A program made the position numbers and the translations under genes. Below, in pieces: positions 26,839 to 35,400 of a stretch of DNA of 64,000 bases (within the stretch, counting starts at the first letter, position 1; each line of letters opens with the position of its first letter). The notes under the pieces were generated by a model that was given only the letters and a program-made list of their open reading frames with translations, was not told the DNA's origin and searched no databases. Source of the stretch: Planctomycetota bacterium (GTDB taxonomy: Bacteria; Planctomycetota; B15-G4; SIAN01); NCBI GenBank assembly GCA_009691715.1, contig SIAN01000024.1:1-64000 (forward strand), written 5' to 3'.

Positions 26839-28584
26839 TCAAGAGGTCGGTGGCTCTCCGGCCCGTTTTCCGAGCGCGCCGGCGGCGATCCGCAGGATCT
26901 CGCGGGCGCCGGCGTTTCCGGCCGAGGCTGCGATCACCCACTCCGCGTCGCCAACCGCCGATTCGATCTGACCGAGCGCAAGCGATGCCCAGGCGCGGCC
27001 GACCCGGAATTCGGCTCGCTCCGGCGCGATCTGGCAGAGGCGGTCGAAGTGCTGATGGGCCAGTTCATGGTGGCCGACCGCGAGCGCCATCTGCGCCAGC
27101 GCGTGTCCGATCACGACCTCACCGACCTCATGCGCGTCGTGCGCCGTCGAGGCCTCCGCCGCGAATGCCGCCGCTTCCTCGGCACGGCCTTGATCGACCG
27201 CAAGCCATGCGCGCTCGAGCAGCAGGAGCGCGCGACGAGGGGTTTTCGCGAGGATCTCGCGCAGACAGAGGTCCGCCTCCTCGAAGCGCCGCAACAGCCG
27301 CAGCGCGCGCGCCCGCGGAAATCCGCGATCGACGTCGCGACGATCTTCGAGCGCGGGGTCGCCGAGCAGCTGCAGCGCAGCGATCGGATCACCGTCCGCG
27401 AGCACCGCCCAGACCCGCGCGATCAGGGCAGCCCCCACGCTGCCGGCTCGGGCCTTTTGATCTTGCGGCGGCAAGCCGGGCGCGGCGCGTGACGCGGCAA
27501 GCTGCTGCGAGAGACCGCGGCGCGCATGCTCGCGCAAGCCCCGCACTTCGGCCTCGAGCACCTCGCGGTTGCGCGCGAATTCGTCGAGACGCGGCGCGGC
27601 GGCCCGTTCGATCGCGTCAGCGATGGCGAGCAGCTCGTCGTCCGGCAGCGTGAAGAGCGAGCAATGGGACGGGTCGGTCACGGTGTTGATGAAGACGCGG
27701 GCGTCGAAACGCTCGGCGAGCGCGAGCAGGTCGGGCAGTTCGTGCCAGTTCTGGCGCATCAGGCAGTGCGAGATCCCGAATTCCGTCCCGCGTGCGCGAC
27801 AGGATGCGTGGAAGCGCTCGGCGTTCCGCATCACGACGTCGAAGTCGCCGTGGACGCGGATCTGCTCGAAAGTCGCCTTGCTGGCGCCATCGATCGACAC
27901 GGCGATCGAGACCGGGAGGCGTTCGAGGATGCGCAGGACGCGGTCGTTCCAGATCGATCCGTTGGTGGTCACGTGGCAAGGGGTCGTGAGGCCGTCCTCG
28001 ATCATCATCTCCCAGACGCACAGCGACTCGGCCGCGAGGAACGGCTCGCCGCCGAAGAACTTGGCGCGGTGCAGGTGCGGCAGGTACTTGCGCAGGTCGG
28101 CGAAGAAGCGGTCGTCGTACGCCTTGCGCAGCGGCGGCAGACCATCGCGGGCGCGGATGGCCGAGCTCAAGTCGCCGTAGCACATCACGCAGGCAAAATT
28201 GCAGGTGTTGCTGAGCGCAAACTCGAGCATCGCCGGCCACTGCGGGACGGCGTCCGCCACCGGAAGGTCGTCGAAGATCCTGGTGTAGACATCGCGCAGG
28301 TTGCCGGTCTTGATCTGCCACTCGCACTGCGTGCAGCCCGCACCGAAGGCGTAGCGCTCAAGGGCGGCGCGCAACTGGCCGACACGCGCGCCCTGCCAGA
28401 TCTCGTCGAGCGACTGCTGCGTGCAGTCACCCAGTGCGAAGCGGTCGTTCTTGCAGCACGCCTGCACGCGCCCGGTCGTGTGGAAGTACAGCGAGACGTG
28501 CGGCGCGTAGCAGCCCGACTGAAACGGCTTCGACTCGATCGGTCGCGCGGCGTCGTAACGCCGACGCTCGTCTTCGGTGAGCAT
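26839..28584 (-). CDS. Radical SAM protein with N-terminal SPASM-like Cys domain and C-terminal TPR region
   Basis: The 581-residue protein opens with a Cys-rich part (SGCYAPHVSLYFHTTGRVQA, CCKNDRF, LGDCTQQSLDEIW, CTQCEW) like a SPASM/twitch module placed before the core. The radical SAM core follows at about residue 137 with SNTCNFACVMCYGDLSS (Cx3Cx2C for the 4Fe-4S cluster), FFGGEPFL and SIAVSIDGASKATFEQIR. The last ~200 residues are TPR-like helices. The substrate is unknown; SPASM/twitch relatives modify peptides or small molecules. The start codon directly follows a run of nine G, making the Shine-Dalgarno spacing sensitive to slippage. Confidence 0.85.
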   Translation of the reverse strand: MLTEDERRRYDAARPIESKPFQSGCYAPHVSLYFHTTGRVQACCKNDRFALGDCTQQSLDEIWQGARVGQLRAALERYAFGAGCTQCEWQIKTGNLRDVYTRIFDDLPVADAVPQWPAMLEFALSNTCNFACVMCYGDLSSAIRARDGLPPLRKAYDDRFFADLRKYLPHLHRAKFFGGEPFLAAESLCVWEMMIEDGLTTPCHVTTNGSIWNDRVLRILERLPVSIAVSIDGASKATFEQIRVHGDFDVVMRNAERFHASCRARGTEFGISHCLMRQNWHELPDLLALAERFDARVFINTVTDPSHCSLFTLPDDELLAIADAIERAAAPRLDEFARNREVLEAEVRGLREHARRGLSQQLAASRAAPGLPPQDQKARAGSVGAALIARVWAVLADGDPIAALQLLGDPALEDRRDVDRGFPRARALRLLRRFEEADLCLREILAKTPRRALLLLERAWLAVDQGRAEEAAAFAAEASTAHDAHEVGEVVIGHALAQMALAVGHHELAHQHFDRLCQIAPERAEFRVGRAWASLALGQIESAVGDAEWVIAASAGNAGAREILRIAAGALGKRAGEPPTS

Positions 28585-28593
28585 CCCCCCCCC
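28585..28593 (-). repeat. Nine-G homopolymer abutting the radical SAM start codon
   Basis: On the minus strand the message reads CAGGGGGGGGGATG, so the G run is itself the Shine-Dalgarno-like element. A second run of seven lies at 28623-28629. Length changes would alter ribosome binding. Confidence 0.6.
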
Positions 28594-28777
28594 TGCGACC
28601 GCAGCGCTTTCGCGTTCGACCGCCCCCCCAAAACTCTGCAGAAGCGCAGGTCACCGTACGCCGCTCCAGCGGGCGGTATCGTCCGCGGCTCGGCGCCACG
28701 AATCAATCGCCCAGCATCGTGGGAAAACGCGGCGTTCTTGACAACCCCTGCACGACCCCCTCGCTTCGGAGCCCGCC

Positions 28778-29647
28778 TTGATCGTCGCTCGCACCACTCG
28801 CGCCAGGATCCTCTCGAAGCTGAAGGCCAAGCAGCGCGCAAAGCGGCCAATCATGATCGCGAGCGCCGGCAGCGGGCTGGTGGCGGCGCTGCTCGAATCG
28901 GCGGGCGTCGACTGCGTGAACACCTTTTCCGGAGCGCGGCTGCGTGCCAACGGCTGGGGCACGATGACCATGCTCTGGCCGATCCTCGACGCCAATGCGC
29001 AGACGCTGCGTTACACCCGCGAGGACATCCTGCCGGCGATGAAGGGCGACGCGTTCGTGTGCGCCTGCCTGAACCCCAACGACCCGTTGAAGGACATGCG
29101 GATGGTGCTCGAAGAGTGCCGCGCGATGGGCGTCGAGTCGGTCTCCAACATCGGTCCCTCGATCAGCTACGTTGACAAGGGCAGCAATATCCGCCGGGTG
29201 CTCGAATCGGCCGGGATCACGCTGCAGGCCGAAGTCGATTTCCTGAAGCTCGCGCGGGAGATGGGCTTCGTGACCATCGGGCTGGCGTTCGACGAGGAGG
29301 ACAGTTGCAAGCTGGTCGCCGAGGCGAAGCCCGACATCTTCTGCTTCCACGCTGGCACCACGAAGGGCGGGCGGCGCGGCTTCGACTCGGGCGAAACGAT
29401 TGCAGAGACCGCCGCGCGCACCGAGTCGGCCAACCGGAAGCTGCGCAAGCTGAAGCAGGACGTGCTGCTGGTTGCGCACGGCGCAGCGATGGAGACGCCG
29501 GAGGACGCGCAGTTTGTGCTCGATCACACCAGCTGCGACGGCTTCTGGACTGGCAGCTCGACTGAGCGCCTGCCGATCGAGCGCGCCGTCACGGCGACGG
29601 CGAAGGAGTTCCGCGAACTCTCGTTCAAGGGCCGCAAGGCGCGCTGA
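28778..29647 (+). CDS. Phosphoenolpyruvate hydrolase-like TIM-barrel protein (PEP_hydrolase family)
   Basis: The 289-residue protein is the TIM-barrel family formerly called TIM-barrel signal transduction protein: ARILSKLKAKQRAKRPIMIA, GSGLVAALLESAGVD, FVCACLNPNDPL, GIGLAF-type strands and FCFHAGTTKGG. The start is a TTG at 28778 with GGAG at 28768-28771. It is followed 47 nt later by the Tm-1-like gene. In plants the same two domains form the single Tm-1 virus-resistance protein, so the two bacterial proteins probably act together. The exact substrate is not established; C-C hydrolase-type chemistry is possible. Confidence 0.85.
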   Translation: MIVARTTRARILSKLKAKQRAKRPIMIASAGSGLVAALLESAGVDCVNTFSGARLRANGWGTMTMLWPILDANAQTLRYTREDILPAMKGDAFVCACLNPNDPLKDMRMVLEECRAMGVESVSNIGPSISYVDKGSNIRRVLESAGITLQAEVDFLKLAREMGFVTIGLAFDEEDSCKLVAEAKPDIFCFHAGTTKGGRRGFDSGETIAETAARTESANRKLRKLKQDVLLVAHGAAMETPEDAQFVLDHTSCDGFWTGSSTERLPIERAVTATAKEFRELSFKGRKAR

Positions 29648-29694
29648 CACCCGCAAGACGACCCTGACGCGAAGCGAGACAACGGAGTCCTGCC

Positions 29695-31194
29695 ATGGCG
29701 AAGAAGAAGATCGCGATCCTGGCCACGCTCGACACCAAAGGCGCCGAAGCGCATTACCTCAAGGCACAGCTGAAGCACCTCGGCAGCAAGGCGCTGATCG
29801 TCGACCTCGGCGTGCTCGGCGAGCCGCAGTGCAAGTCGGACGTGACGCGCAAGGAGGTGGCGAAGGCCGGCGGGAAGTCGCTCGCGGAGCTGGCGAAGTC
29901 GCCGACGCGCGAGGCCGCGGCGCCGGTGATGGTCGCGGGCGCCACCAAAGTGCTGCTGAAAAAGCTCGCCGCCGGCAAGGTTCACGGCGTGATCGGGTTG
30001 GGCGGCCTGCAAGGGACCGCGGCGTGCAGCAGCGTGATGCGCGCGCTGCCTTACGGCGTGCCGAAGGTGATGGTCTCGACCGTCGCGTCGGGCGACACGT
30101 CGCCCTACGTCGGCGTCTCCGACATCACGATGATGTTCAGCGTCGGCGACATCCTCGGCCTGAACGCGTTCATGCGGAAGGTGCTGGCCAACGCGGCCGG
30201 CGCCGCGCACGGCATGGCGCAGGTGAAGGTCGCACTCGGCCAGAAGAAGCGCGAGGCGAGCGAGCGGCCGCTGATCGGCATCTCGAACCTCGGCGTGCTG
30301 ACCCAGGGGACGATGCTGGCCCAGGAGCTGTTCGCGAAGAAGGGCTACGAGACGATCGTCTTCCACGCGGTCGGCAGCGGCGGGCGCGCGATGGAGCTGA
30401 TGATGCGACAGGGCATCATCGGCGCGGTCTTCGACTACGCGATGGGCGAGATCTCCGACGCGCTGTTCCATGGATTGCGGGCGGGCGATGCGGCGCGCCT
30501 CACGGTGGCGGGCGAGCTCGGTCTGCCGCAAGTGCTGGTGCCGGGCGGCTCGGAACACCTCGGGATCCTCGTTTCCGTCCCGAACCAACTGCCCGATCGC
30601 TGGAAGGATCACCGCCACGTCTGGCACAACCCGGTCGTGCTGGCGCCGCGGCTGAACGCCGACGAGCTGAAAAGCGTCGCAGTCGAGATCGGCAAGCGGC
30701 TGCAGGCGACGAAGAGCGACGCCGTGCTGATGATCCCGAAGCTCGGCACCGGGCGGTATGCGATGCCGGGCGGGCCGCTGAACGATCCGGCCGGCGATGC
30801 GATCTACTTCGCGGAACTGAAGGCGCGGCTGCCGGCGAGCCTCGAAGTGGTGGAGCGCGAACTGCACGCCGAGGATCCGGCATTCGTGGCCGAGGCGGTC
30901 GAGCGGTTGATCGCGCTGATCGAGGCGCGTCAGATCAGGGCGAGCGCCGAGGAAGCGAAGCGCAAGGCGCTGAGTGGCGAGCGCAAGGAGCGGGCAGGCG
31001 CGGGGAAGGCAAACGCGGACAAGGCAAACGCGGACAAGGCAAACGCGGACAAGGCAAACGCGGACAGAGCGAACGCCGACAAGTCGGGCGACTCGAAGAA
31101 GCGCGCGAAGCGGGCGAAGGCAGCGGCGAGGGACGCGGTGACGCGTGGCGGAAGCGGTGGCGGCCCTGACGCCGTGGACGCCGCTGGCGCGTGA
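29695..31194 (+). CDS. Tm-1-like ATP-binding (UPF0261) protein with a KANAD repeat tail
   Basis: The first ~400 residues are a complete UPF0261/Tm-1-like ATP-binding domain: IAILATLDTKGAEAHYLKAQ, GLGGLQGTAACSSVMRALP, STVASGDTSPYVGVSDITMM, and FHAVGSGGRAMELMM. The family uses ATP and is known from tomato Tm-1, whose N-terminal half it resembles. The last ~75 residues are a Lys/Ala/Asp-rich tail with five tandem KANAD-type pentapeptides that typical members lack. RBS GGAG is at 29681-29684. The stop overlaps the GTG of the next gene (GTGA at 31191-31194). Confidence 0.88.
   Translation: MAKKKIAILATLDTKGAEAHYLKAQLKHLGSKALIVDLGVLGEPQCKSDVTRKEVAKAGGKSLAELAKSPTREAAAPVMVAGATKVLLKKLAAGKVHGVIGLGGLQGTAACSSVMRALPYGVPKVMVSTVASGDTSPYVGVSDITMMFSVGDILGLNAFMRKVLANAAGAAHGMAQVKVALGQKKREASERPLIGISNLGVLTQGTMLAQELFAKKGYETIVFHAVGSGGRAMELMMRQGIIGAVFDYAMGEISDALFHGLRAGDAARLTVAGELGLPQVLVPGGSEHLGILVSVPNQLPDRWKDHRHVWHNPVVLAPRLNADELKSVAVEIGKRLQATKSDAVLMIPKLGTGRYAMPGGPLNDPAGDAIYFAELKARLPASLEVVERELHAEDPAFVAEAVERLIALIEARQIRASAEEAKRKALSGERKERAGAGKANADKANADKANADKANADRANADKSGDSKKRAKRAKAAARDAVTRGGSGGGPDAVDAAGA
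31006..31080 (+). repeat. 15-bp tandem repeats, four perfect and one diverged
   Basis: The unit AAGGCAAACGCGGAC is repeated exactly at 31006, 31021, 31036 and 31051; a fifth degenerate copy ends at 31080. It encodes the KANAD pentapeptide of the Tm-1-like protein tail. Confidence 0.9.
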
Positions 31195-31958
31195 GTCGCG
31201 CCGCGTTCGCCGAGCTTCAGAATCGACACGGCGAGCGGCTCGATCACGCGTTCGTCCCAGCGCAACCGCCGTCGACAAAGGATGGGACGCGCGGCGCGCT
31301 CGCTCTCCTCGCGCACGGAGTCACGTCGGCGCACGATCGGCCCTACCTGATCGCGCTCGGTGAGGCGCTCGCGGTGCTTGGCGTTGACGTGCTGAGCTTC
31401 ACGTTCGCCGGGAACGGTGGGTCGGCGGGACGATTCGACGACAGCACGCCGAGCAAGGAGGTCCTGGAGCTCGCCGCAGTGCTCGATGTCGCGGCCGCCG
31501 CCGGCTACGAGCGCATCGGGTACGCAGGCCACAGCATGGGCGGCGCGGTCGGCTTGCTGCGGGCGGCGGAGGATTCGCGGATCCGCGCGCTGGTCTCGCT
31601 CGCGGGCATGTTCCACGTGGCGCGCTTCTACGCGCGCGTCGCGGCGAAACTGCAGCACGGCGAGTTGCTGCTCGGCAAGGAGGGCTGCCCGTGGAATCGG
31701 GCGCTCGACGACGACGCGCGCCGGCTCGGCTCGCTCGACGACGCCGCTGCACGTGTGCGGTGCCCATGGCTCCTGATCCACGGCACGCTGGACGATCTCG
31801 TTCCGCTGCACGACAGCTTCGACGCCCGTGCCGCCGCGATGGCCGCGGGGCAGCAGCCCGAGATCATCGCGCTCTCCGGCGTCGACCACCGCTTCACCGG
31901 CGCGGTCGAGGCGATGGTCGCCCACGTCGCGCCGTGGCTCGCCGCGCGCCTGCGGTGA
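31191..31958 (+). CDS. Alpha/beta hydrolase (S33/serine aminopeptidase-like)
   Basis: The 255-residue protein shows an oxyanion strand (LALLAHGVTSAHDRP), the nucleophile elbow GHSMGG, an acid in IHGTLDDLVP and a terminal catalytic His in SGVDHRF. It has no signal peptide. Cytosolic hydrolases of this size act on esters or lactones; the substrate is unknown. The GTG start overlaps the Tm-1-like stop (GTGA), making a three-gene unit with the PEP-hydrolase-like and Tm-1-like genes. A hydrolase in this set fits degradation of a small metabolite, which is inference. Confidence 0.85.
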   Translation: MSRAAFAELQNRHGERLDHAFVPAQPPSTKDGTRGALALLAHGVTSAHDRPYLIALGEALAVLGVDVLSFTFAGNGGSAGRFDDSTPSKEVLELAAVLDVAAAAGYERIGYAGHSMGGAVGLLRAAEDSRIRALVSLAGMFHVARFYARVAAKLQHGELLLGKEGCPWNRALDDDARRLGSLDDAAARVRCPWLLIHGTLDDLVPLHDSFDARAAAMAAGQQPEIIALSGVDHRFTGAVEAMVAHVAPWLAARLR

Positions 31959-32002
31959 CAAAACCGACGTTCTGTGTCTGGATCAAGTTGTCGGTTTCGT
32001 CA
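31956..32002. terminator. Hairpin spanning both stop codons of a convergent gene pair
   Basis: The arms 31956-31968 and 31990-32002 are 13-nt inverted repeats with one mismatch and a 21-nt loop. The left arm starts with the TGA of the hydrolase, and the right arm ends with the complement of the TGA of the minus-strand membrane protein. It has A/T runs at the arm bases (AAAA, TTT), so it may work as a bidirectional terminator. Confidence 0.6.
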
Positions 32003-32329
32003 CCGCCCCGACGGCCGATCCGCCTCCGCCGCAATCGACCGCGCGCCGAACGAACCGACGCCCAGCAGCGCTCCCATTGCGATGAAGCCGAGGAAATGCG
32101 GGTTCATTTCGCACGCAAGGAAGGCGGCGAGCGCGATCGCGCCGAACGCGACCATCGCGGCGCTTCCGAAGTACCAGCCGACCGCGAGCGACGTGGCCGT
32201 GTCGGTGTCGACGCTCGCGCGCGCGAGCACCTCGCGCTGCGGCGGGAAGCCGAGGAAGGCGTGAGCAGCGGGACTGGCGAGGAAGAGCGCACCGGCGACG
32301 ATCGTCACGATCGAGCAACTCTTCGTCAT
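32000..32329 (-). CDS. Small membrane protein, 109 residues
   Basis: The protein has a signal-peptide-like start (SIVTIVAGALFLASPAAHA) and two further hydrophobic segments (GSAAMVAFGAIALAAFLAC and GFIAMGALLGVGSFGA). I do not recognise the family. It is convergent with the alpha/beta hydrolase and separated from the upstream gene by a hairpin at 32401-32435. Confidence 0.6.
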   Translation of the reverse strand: MTKSCSIVTIVAGALFLASPAAHAFLGFPPQREVLARASVDTDTATSLAVGWYFGSAAMVAFGAIALAAFLACEMNPHFLGFIAMGALLGVGSFGARSIAAEADRPSGR

Positions 32330-32400
32330 CGTTGAGGCGACTCCTTCTGCGAGCGGCGCGTCCGTGGTGACCGATTCCCCATCAGCCGTCCAGTCATTTA

Positions 32401-32435
32401 GTCCGCCGTTCTGGTCCTGGAACGAAACGGCGGAC
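32401..32435 (-). terminator. Perfect 10-bp hairpin after the giant secreted protein gene
   Basis: GTCCGCCGTT at 32401-32410 pairs with AACGGCGGAC at 32426-32435 across a 15-nt loop, 13 nt beyond the stop of the 1637-residue gene. No strong U run follows on either strand, so it could be a transcript-end stabiliser instead of a classical terminator. Confidence 0.5.
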
Positions 32436-32447
32436 TCGGGATTCGGG

Positions 32448-35400
32448 TCACTGCGGCGGGGGCGACTGCAGCAGGGCCACGAGGTCGAGAATCTCGTCCT
32501 TGGTGAAGGTGACCAGCAGGCCGGTGGGCATCGCAGAAAGGCTGCTCTTCTTCTGTTTGCCGATGTCGGACTTGCGGACCCGCGTCACCTGCTCGGGGTG
32601 GCGCAGGTCGCTCGAGACGGTGTAGCTCTCTGCATCCTCGCGAATGATCCGGCCGAGGACGTCGCGGCCGTCCTTCAGGATCCAGAACTGCTGCTCGTAG
32701 CCTTCGAGGATCGCCGCGGACGGTTCGAGCAACTGCTTCAGCAGCAGGGCGTCGCGGAACTTCGTGGCGACCGTTGACAGGTCGGGCGCGCTCTTCTGGC
32801 CGAGGCCGCGGAACCAGTGGCACTGGATGCAACCCGCCTCCTCGATCACCGCTCTTCCGCGCGAGGCGTTGCGCCGCTGGTCCCAACCGTCGTCGAACGC
32901 GGCGGCGAAGTCCTCCGCCGTCCAGAGCTTCACGAAGGTGCGCGTGGACGCTGCCGGCAGCGGCTCGCTCACCGCCACCGGAGCGTCGAGCTGCTCTTCC
33001 GAGAGCTTCATCACGACTCGCACGACGCCGTTCATCACCCGCCAATGGCCAGGGAAGGTGCAGACGAACGGATAGTCGCCGGGCTGCGCGGGCGCCACGA
33101 ACCGCAGCGTCGTCGACTCGCCCGGCAGCAGCAGTCGGATCACCTGCAGCACTTCGGGCAGCACCGGCACGAAGCTCTTCTCCTGCGCGCCGGGTTGCTG
33201 CGCCATCGCTTCGGCCGCGGTGCCGATCAGCTCGAGCGAGCCGGGCGCGCCGACGACGAGGTTGTGCGGCATCAAGTCGTTGTTCTGGAACACGATCGCC
33301 ACCGGCTGCCCCGCAGCGACCACGATCTCCTTCTTGTCGTAGAGCATCTGGTGCGGCACGGTCCGGATCACGTGGGTCGCGCCAGCAAGCTCGCGCAGTT
33401 CACGCCGCCGCGCACGAGCGCCATCGGCCGGCTGCCGCGCCAAGAGCGAGCCAGCGAGATCGAGCGCCGCCGCGACATCGCCGCGCGTCCGCTGCTCGGC
33501 CGGCACGCTGCGCGCGAAACGGACCAGCGCATCGCCGATCGCGCTCGTCCGCGCCGCATCGCTCCACGCGCCGTCCGACAGCGAACGCAGGAGCTCCACC
33601 GCCTCGCCCGCGAGCAGCCCCTCGTCGAGCAACCGCGCCGCGTCCGCGAGCTTCTCCGCCTCGTGTCCCGGCACCTTCGCGATCGCCCGCACCGCCGCCG
33701 CGCGCAGCACGTCGGCCATCGCCGCCTCGAGCCGCTCCTTCGCGATCTCTTGGCGCGCGACGCTCGGCCCCGCCCACTGCAGCCGCAGCCCTTCCGCGCC
33801 GCCCGCATCGAAGTAACACAGCTCGAGCGCGTGCGCGCCGGCCGCGAGATCGACGACACCGCTCTTCTCCACGACGCCGTGATCGCCGTCGTTCTCGATC
33901 ACCTCATTGCCGTCGATCCAGAGCCGCGACCCGTCGTCGGTCGCCAGCCAGAACCGCCACTCCCCCGCCACCGGCACATGCAGCGTCGTCCGGAACCGCA
34001 GCGCGAACGCGTCGCTCTTGTCGATCTTCGGCAGCGCCGTCGTGATCGCGTCGTGGACGACACTCGCGGTCGGCACCAGCCGAGCGAACGTCTCGCGCGT
34101 CGCATCGCGCAACCGCGTCACGTAGTAGTCGACCAGCAGCCCCGCCTCGCCGCGCGGGTCACCGCCGCCGCCGCCGTCGCCGCCCGCCGCAAACTGCAGC
34201 GGCCGCGCCTTCGTCCACGCCGCCTCCGCGAACGACTCCGGCAACTGCTCGAGCGCACCAAGCAGACTGATCAGGTTTCTCGGTTCGGTCGCGGCGTCGT
34301 GCCAGACCCGCTCGACCGATCCGCTGCCCTTCATCAGCGCCGCGAAGGCGAACGCCGCGGTTTCCGGCAGCCGGCCACCTTCGGCCAGCACGATGAGCAA
34401 GTCGAACTCCCCGCCCAAGCCGCGCACGCTCGCCACCAGCTCCGTCCCGAGCGCGTGCTGCACGTGGCGAGCGTGCTCGCCGCCGGCCCGATCGACCCGC
34501 TCCATCGCCCGCACCAGCTCGGCGAACGGCGTCCGATGGCTCTTCTGCGCCAACTGCTGGAGCGCCGCGCGCCGCGAGTCGGAGTCGGTGCCGTGCCGCG
34601 CGACCAGCGCCTCCAGCACTGCCACGCTGCGCGGGAGCTGCGCCAGCTCGTCGTCGCTTGCGCGATCGACCAGCCAGTTCACCGCCGCTTCGTTGTCGGC
34701 GACCGCTAGCTGCCCGGCAGAAAGCGCCGCGCGCCAATCCGGTTCGAGCGTGCGCATGGTCTCGCCGAATGCGTAGAGGAGGAACTTGTCCTGCGGCAGC
34801 CGCAGCACATCGAACGCCGCCTGCGCCGCAGTGGCACCACCGATCCAGCTCGCCGCGATCAGCGTCTCGAGGCGCACGCGCGGATGGTCGTCACGCGCCA
34901 GCACGAGCAGCCGCACCGCGGGATCGGCCAACTGGTTGCGGCCGTGCCGGATCACCCGCACCGCCGCAGCACGCACGCGCGCATCGCCGCTCTTCAGCAG
35001 CGCGTCGAGCAACGGCTCCTCGACGACGCCGTGCTCCTGCATCACCCACAGCGCTTCGAGCCGCGCCGCATCGCCCGCCTCGCCCGCCGGCCGCGACCGC
35101 GCCCACTTCCGCGCCGCCGCGACGACTGCGCTCGATTCGCGCCCCGAAAGCTCGATCCGCGCGCGATAACGCACGCGGTTCTCCGGCTCCTCCAGCAGCG
35201 CGATCAGCGCCTCGACCGGCTCGCCCGCCACCGACTTCGGCGTCAACAGCGGCCGCCCCACCGCGGTCACGCGATACACGCGCCCATGCTCGTGATCGCG
35301 GTTCGGATCACGCAGATGGTGCTGCATGTGGCCGATGATCGGGTTGCACCAGTCGAGGAAGTAGAGCGAGCCGTCGGGCGCGACTTCGGCGTCGACCGGC

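Noticed and set aside
28738..28743. Perfect TTGACA resembling a -35 box
   Set aside because: No -10 element lies 16-18 nt downstream, so I do not claim a promoter.
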